Source: Ardenticatenaceae bacterium
GTDB lineage: Bacteria; Chloroflexota; Anaerolineae; Promineifilales; Promineifilaceae
DNA: 64,000 nt
Direction: 5' to 3'
Assembly (NCBI GenBank): GCA_020634565.1
Contig: JACKBN010000004.1
Coordinates: 1-64,000 of the forward strand
Part shown: piece after piece, positions 17,823 to 26,218 of the stretch
Layout: every line of letters starts with the position of its first letter
Position numbering within the stretch: position 1 is the first letter of the stretch
The notes under the pieces: model-generated
Told to the model about the DNA's origin: nothing
What the model saw: only the letters and a program-made list of their open reading frames with translations
Database searches by the model: none
Position numbers and translations under genes: made by a program

Positions 17823-20447
17823 ATGTTCCAGTTTCGCACATCTCACAGTCGTTTGCATTATCGTTGGTTTTGGCTGGCCATAGCCTTGCTTTTGGGCGTG
17901 ATTTTGCTGTCGCGCATGCAGGTGTCGGCGCAAACCACCGTTCTTTTCATCAACGAAATTGTCGCTTCCAACGACAGCACCGCCGCCGATGAGGATGGCG
18001 ATTACGAAGATTGGATTGAAATTTACAACTCGGGAGGAACGGCCGTAAATCTCGAAGGTTACGGCCTCACCGACAATCCCGATGAACCGTTCAAATGGGT
18101 CTTCCCGGCGGAAACAATCGAGCCGGGTGGCTATTTGCTTGTGTGGGCTTCCGACAAAGAGCGCGCCGTGCCCGGCAGCCCGCTGCACACCAACTTCAAG
18201 ATTAGCGCGGGGGGCGAAGACATCATGCTCACCACGCCAGGTGGCGTGCAGGAAGATTTGCTGCCCGAGGTTGCGCTGCAAACGGATATTTCATACGGCC
18301 GTCAGCCAGACGGTCCTGGTGCGTTCCTGTTTTTCCCTGAGCCAACCCCCGGCGCTAGCAACACCACCACTGGCTACAGCGACATTTTAGAGCCGCCCGT
18401 TCTTTCTCAGGCGGGAGGTTTTTACACAGACGGCATCCAGTTGGAAATCACCACCGATCAGCCAGACACCACCATCTACTACACGCTGGACGGCAGTGAA
18501 CCCACCACCAGTTCGGCCGTTTACACCGGCCCCCTCACGGTAGACAGCCGCGCGGGCGATCCCAACGTGCTTTCGCTCATTCGCACCACCGAAGACGATG
18601 TTTATTGGGCACCGCCTGCGGGCGAAATTTTCAAGGGCACGGTCGTGCGCGCGTTGGTAGACAAGCCGGGTGCGCTGGCCAGTCCTGTGGCTACCCAAAC
18701 CTATTTTGTAGACCCGGCCATGAACGGCCGTTACACTTTCCCCGTCATCTCCATTGCCACGGATGCCGCCAACTTTTTTGATCCCGAGATTGGCATCTAC
18801 GTGCCCGGCAACTACCTCAACTTTGCCCAAAGCGGCATCGAGTGGGAACGGCCGATCCACATCGAATTTTACGAGCCAGACGGCACGCTGGGCTTTGCCC
18901 AGGATGCCGGTGTGCGCATTCACGGGTCCAAAAGCACCACGTATCACGTCAAATCGTTGCGCATTTATGCGCGCTCGGAGTATGGAGCCGATCGGATCGA
19001 GTATGAAATTTTCCCCGGCTGGAAAAACGAGGAGTTTGAGCGACTGATCCTGCGCAATTCCGGGCAGGATGTGTCCACCACGCTGTTCCGCGATGCTCTG
19101 GCGCAGAGCCTGGTTTCGCACCTCAGCTTTGATACGCAGCCGTATCGGCCGGCCGTTGTCTTTTTGAACGGCGAATATTGGGGCATCCACAACGTGCGCG
19201 AACGTTTGGACAACAATTACCTGGGCCTGACATACGACATCGACAACAATTCCCTGGACTTGCTGACCAATCGGGGCATTGTGGAAGAAGGGAATGCGGA
19301 TCATTTCAACGCCATGATGAATTTTGTCACCACCACCGGCGTGGCTGATCCGGCCGACTACGCTTATTTGCAGACGCAGATGGATGTGCAGAACTTCATC
19401 GAGTACATGACGGCCGAAATCATCATGAACAACAACGACTGGCTGCAAAACAACATTGATTACTGGCGTTACCAGACTGATGCCTACGATCCCGATGCGC
19501 CCGAAGGGCAAGACGGCCGTTGGCGTTGGCTGATGAGTGACCTGGATCAAAGCTTTGGCCTGACCGCCGGGTCTGGTTTTTACACCTACGACAGATTGGC
19601 CTGGGCCACCGAGGAAGGCAATCCGCCCTACAATGCCTCCATGGCGATTTTACTACGCGCGCTGCTGGAAAATGCCGAATTCCGCGCCGACTTCATCAAC
19701 CAGTTTGCCGATCAGCTCAACACTGCATTTGTGCCCGACCGGGTAATTGCCCAGATTGATAGTATGGAAACCGCGTTGGTCCCGGAAATGCAGGAGCATA
19801 TCGACCGATACGGCCGTCCCATTTCCCTGACAGCGTGGAACAGCTCCGTACAAACGATGCGCGACTTTGCGGTGAACCGGCCTGGCTACCAGCGGCAGCA
19901 TGTGGTGGAGCATTTTGGCCTGAGCGGTACGGCCAACGTCACGCTCAACGTCTCTGATCCGGCGCACGGCGCCATTCGCATTAGCTCCATTCTCATCAAT
20001 GAAGAAACGATTGGCATTAGCGGCGCGCCTTATCCGTGGACAGGCATTTACTTCCGCGACGTGCCCATTGCTGTGGAGGCGATTCCGGCTCCTGGCTACA
20101 TGTTTGTTGGTTGGACGGAGCTGCCGGGTGAAACCAATCCGTTGCTGGCCGTGATGTTGGGTGGCGATATGACGTTAACGGCCGTTTTCACGCCCGATAA
20201 TATTCCCCCAACGCCGACGCCCAGCCCCACGCCATCGGCCACACCGACCCATACCCCCACGCCCAGCAGCACGCCGACGGCCACAGCCACCGCAACATCA
20301 ACGGCGACGCCAACCAATACCGCGACGGCAACGCCCACGGGCACCGCCATCCCACCCACGATGACGCCGTCGCCAACCGCCACGCCGGTTGATTCGGGCA
20401 GCGGGACAGATTACTTGATCTTCTTGCCGGTGGTGAGTAAGCCATAG
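17823..20447 (+). CDS. secreted lamin-tail / CotH-type protein with YLPL-type tail
   Basis: An 874-residue paralog of the protein at 14270, very similar from the signal peptide through the lamin-tail, chitobiase-like and CotH regions. The same landmarks are present: RIHGSKSTTYHVKSLRIYAR, FLNGEYWGIHNVRERLD and WRWLMSDLDQSFGL. The start has AAGGAGG. Instead of a carbohydrate-binding domain it ends with a PT-rich linker and the tail DYLIFLPVVSKP, the short hydrophobic ending also seen on both giant proteins and the C25 peptidase here. The pair shows how one protein type carries two alternative surface-attachment ends. Codon-level divergence is moderate, so the duplication is not very recent. It converges on the aldo/keto reductase gene across a shared terminator. 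Confidence 0.88.
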   Translation: MFQFRTSHSRLHYRWFWLAIALLLGVILLSRMQVSAQTTVLFINEIVASNDSTAADEDGDYEDWIEIYNSGGTAVNLEGYGLTDNPDEPFKWVFPAETIEPGGYLLVWASDKERAVPGSPLHTNFKISAGGEDIMLTTPGGVQEDLLPEVALQTDISYGRQPDGPGAFLFFPEPTPGASNTTTGYSDILEPPVLSQAGGFYTDGIQLEITTDQPDTTIYYTLDGSEPTTSSAVYTGPLTVDSRAGDPNVLSLIRTTEDDVYWAPPAGEIFKGTVVRALVDKPGALASPVATQTYFVDPAMNGRYTFPVISIATDAANFFDPEIGIYVPGNYLNFAQSGIEWERPIHIEFYEPDGTLGFAQDAGVRIHGSKSTTYHVKSLRIYARSEYGADRIEYEIFPGWKNEEFERLILRNSGQDVSTTLFRDALAQSLVSHLSFDTQPYRPAVVFLNGEYWGIHNVRERLDNNYLGLTYDIDNNSLDLLTNRGIVEEGNADHFNAMMNFVTTTGVADPADYAYLQTQMDVQNFIEYMTAEIIMNNNDWLQNNIDYWRYQTDAYDPDAPEGQDGRWRWLMSDLDQSFGLTAGSGFYTYDRLAWATEEGNPPYNASMAILLRALLENAEFRADFINQFADQLNTAFVPDRVIAQIDSMETALVPEMQEHIDRYGRPISLTAWNSSVQTMRDFAVNRPGYQRQHVVEHFGLSGTANVTLNVSDPAHGAIRISSILINEETIGISGAPYPWTGIYFRDVPIAVEAIPAPGYMFVGWTELPGETNPLLAVMLGGDMTLTAVFTPDNIPPTPTPSPTPSATPTHTPTPSSTPTATATATSTATPTNTATATPTGTAIPPTMTPSPTATPVDSGSGTDYLIFLPVVSKP

Positions 20448-20514
20448 CGGGGAGGCGACGAGATTTCGGGGTAAACAGGCCTGATTAAAACGACCGTTTC
20501 CCTCCCACATCCTA

Positions 20515-20552
20515 AAAACAGGCAGCCAGTTCATTTGCTGGCTGCCTGTTTT
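20515..20552. terminator. bidirectional terminator between convergent genes
   Basis: AAAACAGGCAGCCAG pairs perfectly with CTGGCTGCCTGTTTT around an eight-base loop. It serves the second CotH gene (plus) and the aldo/keto reductase gene (minus). Confidence 0.92.
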
Positions 20553-20559
20553 GCTTCAA

Positions 20560-21417
20560 CTAAACAAACAGCGGTTCCATGTCGATGCTTTGCATCTGTT
20601 CGGCGATGATGGCTTGAGGAACGGCCGTATCCACCCGACTGGCCGCATCCAGCACCATGGGCAGCAGGGTGGTATCGCCAACCGTGTTCAGGAAGACGCC
20701 GGGGCGGCTGAGCACCCACTGCACGGCCAGATCAATCTCTGCCTGCGTGTTAAACGGCTCATACCAGGTGGTATGAGTTTTGGGCTTGTCACCCCACGGC
20801 CCTTTGGAGAGCGCTTTGATCGTCTGAATGGCGACGTTTTTCTGTTGGCAAACCGTCACAAGCTGCTCAAACTCAGCGGCGTACTGCGGATTTTGCATCA
20901 TCGTGGGGTTGTAAGGCAGCAGCACAGAATCGAAATCAAACCGTTCCAGACTTTTCATGTGCATTTGGGCCACGGTAATACCATGCCCGGTTACGCCGAG
21001 GTAGCGAGTCAGCCCTTGCTCCCTCGCCTCAATGAACGCTTCCAGCGCGCCACCTGGCCCCATCGCGGTTTCCCACTCTTTTGGCTCGACGAGGATGTGC
21101 ATCTGCCACAAATCCACATGGTCAGTTTTCAGGAGGTCTAACGAGCGGTGCAGCTCCTCTTTGGCTTCCTGGTAGGTGCGTTTTTCGGTTTTGGTAGCCA
21201 GGAAGAATTCATCGCGGTACTGCTTGAGCCAGGGCCCGATGCGTAATTCTGCATCGCCATAGGAAGCGGCCGTATCAATGTGGTTCACGCCATATTCCAG
21301 CAGTAAATCCAGTGTCTTGTTGGCTTCTTCTTGCGGGGTTCCCCAAAAAGCGGCACCGCCAAACAAGGTTCGCGTGCTGTTGTGTCCGGTTCTGCCAAAA
21401 GGAATTTTTTCAATCAT
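20560..21417 (-). CDS. aldo/keto reductase
   Basis: A 285-residue cytosolic NAD(P)H-dependent oxidoreductase of the AKR family. The catalytic tetrad is visible: D48 and Y53 in HIDTAASYGDAE, K76 in LATKTEKR and H107 in DLWQMHILVE. Later segments YLGVTGHGITVAQM and FLNTVGDTTLLPMVLDAA match the family's cofactor-side strands. The start ATG is preceded by GGAG. The physiological substrate is unknown; many relatives reduce sugar aldehydes or other carbonyls. It ends at a shared bidirectional terminator. Upstream lies a long inverted repeat, so it is probably transcribed separately from the YcxB-like and mutase genes. Confidence 0.92.
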   Translation of the reverse strand: MIEKIPFGRTGHNSTRTLFGGAAFWGTPQEEANKTLDLLLEYGVNHIDTAASYGDAELRIGPWLKQYRDEFFLATKTEKRTYQEAKEELHRSLDLLKTDHVDLWQMHILVEPKEWETAMGPGGALEAFIEAREQGLTRYLGVTGHGITVAQMHMKSLERFDFDSVLLPYNPTMMQNPQYAAEFEQLVTVCQQKNVAIQTIKALSKGPWGDKPKTHTTWYEPFNTQAEIDLAVQWVLSRPGVFLNTVGDTTLLPMVLDAASRVDTAVPQAIIAEQMQSIDMEPLFV

Positions 21418-21467
21418 GATGTTCTCCGTTTTTGATTAGGAAAATGCGAATTTACGCAATTGCCAAA

Positions 21468-21529
21468 AGATTGGACCAATTTATTTAGTCGAGATCAACA
21501 TCTGTTCTCGACTAAAATTGGTCCAATCT
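21468..21529. repeat. 24-bp stem inverted repeat
   Basis: The right arm (21506-21529, TCTCGACTAAAATTGGTCCAATCT) pairs with 21468-21494, with a three-base bulge and an 11-base loop. It lies between the YcxB-like gene and the aldo/keto reductase. It lacks a terminal T run, so it may be a REP/MITE-like element as easily as a terminator. Confidence 0.65.
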
Positions 21530-21533
21530 GCGT

Positions 21534-22031
21534 TTAAATGAACTTGTATTTCTTGACACCTGCTTGAATGAGCTGCTGCGCCTGTTGAAAATCGGCCTCC
21601 GAGGCAAAGGCAGATTTGGGAATCCAGTTAGCCACGATTTTTTGCGAGTAGAGCAAGAACCCATCCTCGGCAATGAGGGCTTCTTCCATGCTGGCCCAGG
21701 TTTGGGAAAAAGTGTTGCCGGCTGTGCTGCCAGAAACCCCCTGTTTATTGAGCTGCCAGGTCATTTCTTTGCCTAAAGTGGGCAGCTTGCGCACGTTTCT
21801 CTGCGCCAAATATCTGAGAAAGTAAGGCATGCCCACAAGAAATAAACCGGGCAGCAGTGTGGGCAAGATTGAGAAAAAGGAGCCAGTTTGAAAAAGGTTG
21901 ACGAGCGTCACGACGACCAGGATGCCGCCAATGAGCGGGGCAAAGCGCAAGGCGCGCTGATTGTGTTTGAAGTGCAGCAGAAACCCTTTCAGGATGACAT
22001 CTTCTGTTAAGGTCAATCGGGCTTCGATCAT
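21534..22031 (-). CDS. YcxB-like membrane protein
   Basis: About 165 residues. The ATG at 22031 overlaps the stop of the mutase small-subunit gene by four bases (ATGA), so the two are translationally coupled. The N-terminal MIEARLTLTEDVILKGFLLH is followed by two hydrophobic helices (FAPLIGGILVVVTLVNLF and FFSILPTLLPGLFLVGMPYF). The C-terminal cytosolic part reads TWQLNKQGVSGSTAGNTFSQ, WASMEEALIAEDGFLLY and NWIPKSAF, the pattern of YcxB-like proteins. The function of this family is not known. A deleted copy is found at 17378-17531. The coupling to a mutase subunit is probably just shared transcription. Confidence 0.75.
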   Translation of the reverse strand: MIEARLTLTEDVILKGFLLHFKHNQRALRFAPLIGGILVVVTLVNLFQTGSFFSILPTLLPGLFLVGMPYFLRYLAQRNVRKLPTLGKEMTWQLNKQGVSGSTAGNTFSQTWASMEEALIAEDGFLLYSQKIVANWIPKSAFASEADFQQAQQLIQAGVKKYKFI

Positions 22032-24031
22032 GCGCTTAGCCTCGCTTGCAGCCATTGGTTGAGCGCCAAACAGTCTGCACCCAAATGAATGAAGGCGTCG
22101 ATGCCCGCCGCTTTGTGCGCTTCAATCTGCTCTTTGGGATAGCCTGCCAGGATAACGGCCGTATCTGGCTGCTGGCTCTTAATGCTCTGGACCAACGGCG
22201 GCACAATTTCCGGGTAGGTGTCATCGCTGGAGCAAATGACAACCGCTTGCGCCCCGGATTCAAGTGCGGCCTGGGCGGCGGCTGCTGGCGAGGCAAAGCC
22301 ATCGGAATCAAGCAGCTCAAAGCCGCCCACCTCAAAAAAGCTGCGGCTGAAATCGGCGCGGGCTTTGTGCTGGCGCAGCGGCCCCATGTTGGCCAGAAAA
22401 ATTTGTGGCCGATGACCTTGGTCTTCCGTATACTGGTTAGCCCAGCGTCGTAGTGTGGCAAAGGGAGCGGCGGGGTGGAACGGCCGTAACGCCATCACCT
22501 CAACATTCTCACCCTTTCCCACAAGCGTTTCACGCAGCTGTGCCAGCGTCGCCCCGGCCTGGGCGGCGGCAATGGCCAGGGAAACTTGTGCATCTGGGGC
22601 TGCATTTGCCAAGGCAGTGAGCGCTGGCTTAGGGTCAGGTTTCTCCTCTTTGCGGGTGAGTAACACTGGTTCTGCTTCTGGTTGCGGCAAGGGCGTTTCT
22701 GCCAGATTGGCGTACAGGTTGGTGCCTACCATCACGGTTTTGCGGGTGGCCAAATCTTTTTGCCGGGCTGCTGCCGTGGTCGCAATTTGGGCCTGGACAG
22801 TGCCCGCTTGCAGCACGGCTACGATGCCGCCCGCCGCCTCAATCTCCTGGAAGTAGGCCCAGCCGCGCTGCGCCAGCTCATCGGTGAGATGCTCTACGGC
22901 GTAAGCGCCACCGGCGGGATCGAGCAGGCGAGCCAGGTTGACCTCGTCCTGCAAGATGTGGTGCACATTGCGGGCAATGCGCCGTGAAAAATCGGTGGAC
23001 GGCCGTTGCGGCATATCGAATGGGGCAATTTCAATGCTGTCGGCGCCACCCAGGGCAGCGGCAAACGCTTCGGTGGTGGCGCGCAACATGTTTACATAAG
23101 GATCGAGTGGGCTTTTGCTGCTGGCGCTGGTTTGGGCATGGATAGTCAGTTTATGGGCAGATTCGCTGCCGCCGAAGGCAGCCATCATTTGGGCCCACGT
23201 GCTGCGGGCGGCGCGTAATTTGGCAATCTCCATGAAAAAGTCGCTGCCCAGGCTAAAAACGGCCGTTATCCGTTCTCCAATCTCATCAACTGACAAGCCG
23301 CGCTGCTGAAGCTCCCGCATGTGGTGAACGGCCGTTGCCAACAGCAGCCCAATTTCCTGCACCGCATTGGCCCCGGCTTCGTGGTAAATGACGGGCATGA
23401 CCGCCACTGTGTGCAGGTTTGGTGCGTGATCAATGGCCCAGCGGGTGAGAACGGCCGTTTGGTCGTACAAAGCGTCGAGCGGTTGGCTGCCCATCCCTGC
23501 TAGCCAGGCGACGGGATCGTGCAGCAGGCCGCCACGCAGCGCGGCCAAATCATCTGGTCTGGCGGCTGCCAGTTGGGCCAGCAGAGGCAGTCCGGGTAAA
23601 TAAGGCACAAAAAGTGGTATCTGGCCCAAATCGACCCCGTTGAAGATGGTGCGCACGTCAGCGGCTGTGAAATCAAATTCGGGGACCCAAGAAACGGCCG
23701 TTTGCCCTTGGGCCAAATCGTGTCGGAGCTGTTCGTTTAGCTGTTGCGGGTTTGGGCCTGCCAATTGTTGGGCAATGAGCCATGGTTGCTCTGCATTGAC
23801 TGTGGCCTTGGTGCCACGTCGGTAGGGGAACTGGCCCGGTGTCGTGTCGGCAAATTCGGCCGTTGCCTCTCGGCTCAGCAGTGGCTCGATGGCAATGCCT
23901 TCGTAGCTGTGATGCGTGAGCTTTTCGATGGGCTTGCCTTTGAGGGAAGCGATGGTGGCTTCCAGCCATTCTTCGGCGGTGGGGGGCGAAAATTCGGCAA
24001 AAAGCGGCGCAGCTTGTGGGTCATCAGACAT
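22028..24031 (-). CDS. mutA: methylmalonyl-CoA mutase small subunit
   Basis: A 667-residue protein of the mutase family, with TIM-barrel segments such as FFMEIAKLRAARSTWAQMMA and DEVNLARLLDPAGGAYAVEH. The cobalamin-binding C-terminal domain is degenerate: where active subunits have GQDGHDRGAKVVA this one has GPLRQHKARADFS, so the ligand histidine motif is absent. That is typical of the non-catalytic small subunit in heterodimeric mutases. Its partner is the large subunit at 11191-13196, about 9 kb away on the same strand. I prefer the ATG at 24031, with GGGAG nine bases upstream; a GTG two codons earlier is too close to that site. The gene carries an unusually dense set of octamers, at least seven copies. 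Confidence 0.85.
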   Translation of the reverse strand: MSDDPQAAPLFAEFSPPTAEEWLEATIASLKGKPIEKLTHHSYEGIAIEPLLSREATAEFADTTPGQFPYRRGTKATVNAEQPWLIAQQLAGPNPQQLNEQLRHDLAQGQTAVSWVPEFDFTAADVRTIFNGVDLGQIPLFVPYLPGLPLLAQLAAARPDDLAALRGGLLHDPVAWLAGMGSQPLDALYDQTAVLTRWAIDHAPNLHTVAVMPVIYHEAGANAVQEIGLLLATAVHHMRELQQRGLSVDEIGERITAVFSLGSDFFMEIAKLRAARSTWAQMMAAFGGSESAHKLTIHAQTSASSKSPLDPYVNMLRATTEAFAAALGGADSIEIAPFDMPQRPSTDFSRRIARNVHHILQDEVNLARLLDPAGGAYAVEHLTDELAQRGWAYFQEIEAAGGIVAVLQAGTVQAQIATTAAARQKDLATRKTVMVGTNLYANLAETPLPQPEAEPVLLTRKEEKPDPKPALTALANAAPDAQVSLAIAAAQAGATLAQLRETLVGKGENVEVMALRPFHPAAPFATLRRWANQYTEDQGHRPQIFLANMGPLRQHKARADFSRSFFEVGGFELLDSDGFASPAAAAQAALESGAQAVVICSSDDTYPEIVPPLVQSIKSQQPDTAVILAGYPKEQIEAHKAAGIDAFIHLGADCLALNQWLQARLSA

Positions 24032-24151
24032 GAACACGTTCTCCCTGTGCGGCGCGGCGCTTGGCGTTGGTTGGCCAGTGCGATACGCCGCTGGTTATTG
24101 ACTATATTGTACAGGGGGATCGTCATCTGCTCAATTGAATCCGGCGTGCTT

Positions 24152-25378
24152 TTATGGGCTTGGGACAGTTTGTTTGGTGGATGCACCCACCGCTTCTACG
24201 ATGTCAGCTGCCTTTTTGTAGCCACCAGCGTCCCGGAAGGAGCGCCCAATGCGGGCGGCATTCTGCCGGTAGCTGCTGTCGTTGAGCACGTTTTCTACGG
24301 CCTGTTGCAGATCGAGGGGGGAAGTACGGCCGTACGGTGGCCAATCGCCCAGCACAACTGCCGCCCCGTGGCGGGCCGTTTGGCGGGCGTTGATTGTTTG
24401 CTCCAGCTGCTGTGGCACCACCACCAACGGCACGCCGTAATACAGCCCTTCGTTGATGCTGTTCATGCCGCCGTGGGTGATAAAGGCATCGACACGCGGC
24501 AGCAGTTCTAGCTGCGGCACAAAATTGCGCACGATGAAGTTGTCGGGAATGGGGCCTAGCGCGTCAATGTCGGTCAGGCGCCCGGCAGAAAGCACAAACT
24601 GGGCCGGATGTTCGGCAAACGTGGCAAAGGCCATCCGGTAGAAATCTAGCCTTTCGTGATAAATGGTGCCCAAAGAAAGGTAGATAAGAGGACGATCTTC
24701 TGCTAGCAAGTGCCAGGGGAATACGGCCGTTTCGCGCGTGTCGCTGTTGATGGACGGGCCTACAAAATGGAAGCTTTCATCAATGAAATCCGTCTCCGGC
24801 TGGAATTCGCGCGAGGTGTAAACAATGTTGGTGTCGCCAATGCAGGGAAAAATTTGGGAATGGGGGAATACCGCTGGTCCGAAGGTTTTGACAAGCTGGC
24901 GGCGCTGGCGGATGAGCGCGGGCAGGGCAGGCAGGGCTTGCTTTACCAAAGAGATGCCATCGCGCAGGGTCAGCAGCCCTTTAATGCCTTCCTGTACAAA
25001 AATGGGGATGGAACTGATGGTGGGCAAATTGAGCAAGTTGGCGGCCTGCTTGCCCCACAGGCAAATCGCATCGAACATGACCAGATCGGGCTGCTCCCGG
25101 CGCAGTTCATCCAGCAGCCAGGGCAGCAGGCGCTGGCTTTGCGCCAGTACCCAGACGCTGACTTGCGGCAGGCTGCCTGCCTTCTCGGCCAGGTCTGCGG
25201 CGGTTGGCTGCGGGTCTGGATACGGCCGAAATTCGGCCCCGCTTTTGCTGATTTGCGGCTCAAAATCAATGTTGTTGTAATAAATGACGTGATGGCCACG
25301 CTGTGTCAATTCGGCGACCAGCGCCAGGGTAGGGTTCACGTGGCCATGTCCGGGCACGTTGAAGAAGATGATTTTCAT
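24152..25378 (-). CDS. MGT-type glycosyltransferase (GT1 family)
   Basis: A 408-residue GT-B fold enzyme. The N-terminal acceptor side begins MKIIFFNVPGHGHVNPTLAL, typical of macrolide and sterol glycosyltransferases. The C-terminal nucleotide-sugar site contains FITHGGMNSINEGLYYGVPL with H302, then VVPQQLEQTINA. It should move a sugar from an NDP-sugar to a small lipophilic acceptor. The acceptor cannot be predicted. The gene is coupled by a four-base overlap to the preceding membrane-protein gene. Upstream of that pair sits a perfect palindrome. A resistance role (inactivating a drug) is possible because such pairs are often repressor-controlled, but this is inference. Confidence 0.88.
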   Translation of the reverse strand: MKIIFFNVPGHGHVNPTLALVAELTQRGHHVIYYNNIDFEPQISKSGAEFRPYPDPQPTAADLAEKAGSLPQVSVWVLAQSQRLLPWLLDELRREQPDLVMFDAICLWGKQAANLLNLPTISSIPIFVQEGIKGLLTLRDGISLVKQALPALPALIRQRRQLVKTFGPAVFPHSQIFPCIGDTNIVYTSREFQPETDFIDESFHFVGPSINSDTRETAVFPWHLLAEDRPLIYLSLGTIYHERLDFYRMAFATFAEHPAQFVLSAGRLTDIDALGPIPDNFIVRNFVPQLELLPRVDAFITHGGMNSINEGLYYGVPLVVVPQQLEQTINARQTARHGAAVVLGDWPPYGRTSPLDLQQAVENVLNDSSYRQNAARIGRSFRDAGGYKKAADIVEAVGASTKQTVPSP

Positions 25379-25917
25379 GAGGTTTTCTCGCTTATAGAGT
25401 GGGAGTGGGGGGAACGGCCGTAAGTAAACGCCGCAATAATCAGACTGGGTATTGCCATCAGGGGCAGCGCTGGTAAGGAAGCCTTGAGATGAAAGCCGTA
25501 ATCTTTGTAGCCGGCTGCGCCTTCTGTGCCCGGCAGCACAATGCGTTTAGGCTGGAGCGTGACAAAAAAGAGCCAATCCATCACCACCAGATCAAACAAC
25601 CAGACGTAGACAAACTGCCCGTAGGTGTTGAGAAAGGCCATCTTAAATGGCAAAACGCCGCCATTTTCTTTTTTGAGGGCTAAATTGGAGCGAACCACAG
25701 GGCCAATGAGCAGCAGAAAGAAGGGAATGGCTGCCAATAAACCTTGCCGTCTGGCGGTTTCGCTTTGCGGACCAAATTTCTCTTTGATGTCTGGGGGATA
25801 ATCATTGAGCCATATTTCTGGGTTGAGCAAAAGCGTAATAGACGTGAAGGCACCGAAGAGCAGATTAAGCAAAGTACCATCTTTAAGCATGTGATTGCGC
25901 AGCTTCAGGTAGGTCAT
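25375..25917 (-). CDS. predicted membrane protein of unknown function
   Basis: A 180-residue protein with about four hydrophobic helices (LLNLLFGAFTSITLLL; LLAAIPFFLLLIGPVV; FVYVWLFDLVVMDWLFFVTL; ALPLMAIPSLIIAAFTY). I do not recognise the family. It has an AGGAGG ribosome binding site and overlaps the glycosyltransferase gene by four bases, so the two form an operon. A 20-bp perfect palindrome sits 18 bases upstream of its start, suggesting control by a dimeric repressor. Its topology would fit a small transporter or an accessory protein for the glycosyltransferase's lipophilic substrate, but nothing in the sequence proves this. Confidence 0.75.
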   Translation of the reverse strand: MTYLKLRNHMLKDGTLLNLLFGAFTSITLLLNPEIWLNDYPPDIKEKFGPQSETARRQGLLAAIPFFLLLIGPVVRSNLALKKENGGVLPFKMAFLNTYGQFVYVWLFDLVVMDWLFFVTLQPKRIVLPGTEGAAGYKDYGFHLKASLPALPLMAIPSLIIAAFTYGRSPHSHSISEKTS

Positions 25918-25934
25918 TAAATGCCTCCTTGAGA

Positions 25935-25954
25935 AATTTAGATATATCTAAATT
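25935..25954. promoter_or_regulatory. perfect 20-bp palindrome, probable operator
   Basis: AATTTAGATATATCTAAATT reads the same on both strands and lies right before the ribosome binding site of the membrane protein/glycosyltransferase pair. A PadR-like or similar dimeric repressor would be a natural ligand. No repressor gene is in the neighbourhood. Confidence 0.65.
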
Positions 25955-26218
25955 ATAATTAAGCTGTGGTGAATGTCAATGGGGGTGGCCTGGATTTTAT
26001 GAACAAGGAGTGAACAAGCGCACCGGATTGGTAGATTTTTGTACCTTGATGCGCTACATTTTTTTGGTTAGCACGTATACTAATTCTGAACAGGGGGGAG
26101 TACCCTGCTGTTTGTTAAACCTCTGCGAATGTCCCCGTCTTAAACTGTCCATGGACTGCATTTGCAACCTTTTTTAAGCTGCAAAATATTTATTTTGCGA
26201 ATTTTCAGGAGTAAATGA
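25955..26218. other. divergent intergenic region
   Basis: This gap lies between the divergent membrane-protein and lipoprotein-hydrolase genes. TATACT at 26076-26081 could be a -10 box for the hydrolase gene, but its -35 box is weak. No gene or octamer is seen. Confidence 0.35.

Noticed and set aside
18387..19550. Long minus-strand frame (387 codons) opposite the second CotH gene
   Set aside because: It is antisense to a conserved coding region and has the composition of a shadow frame.
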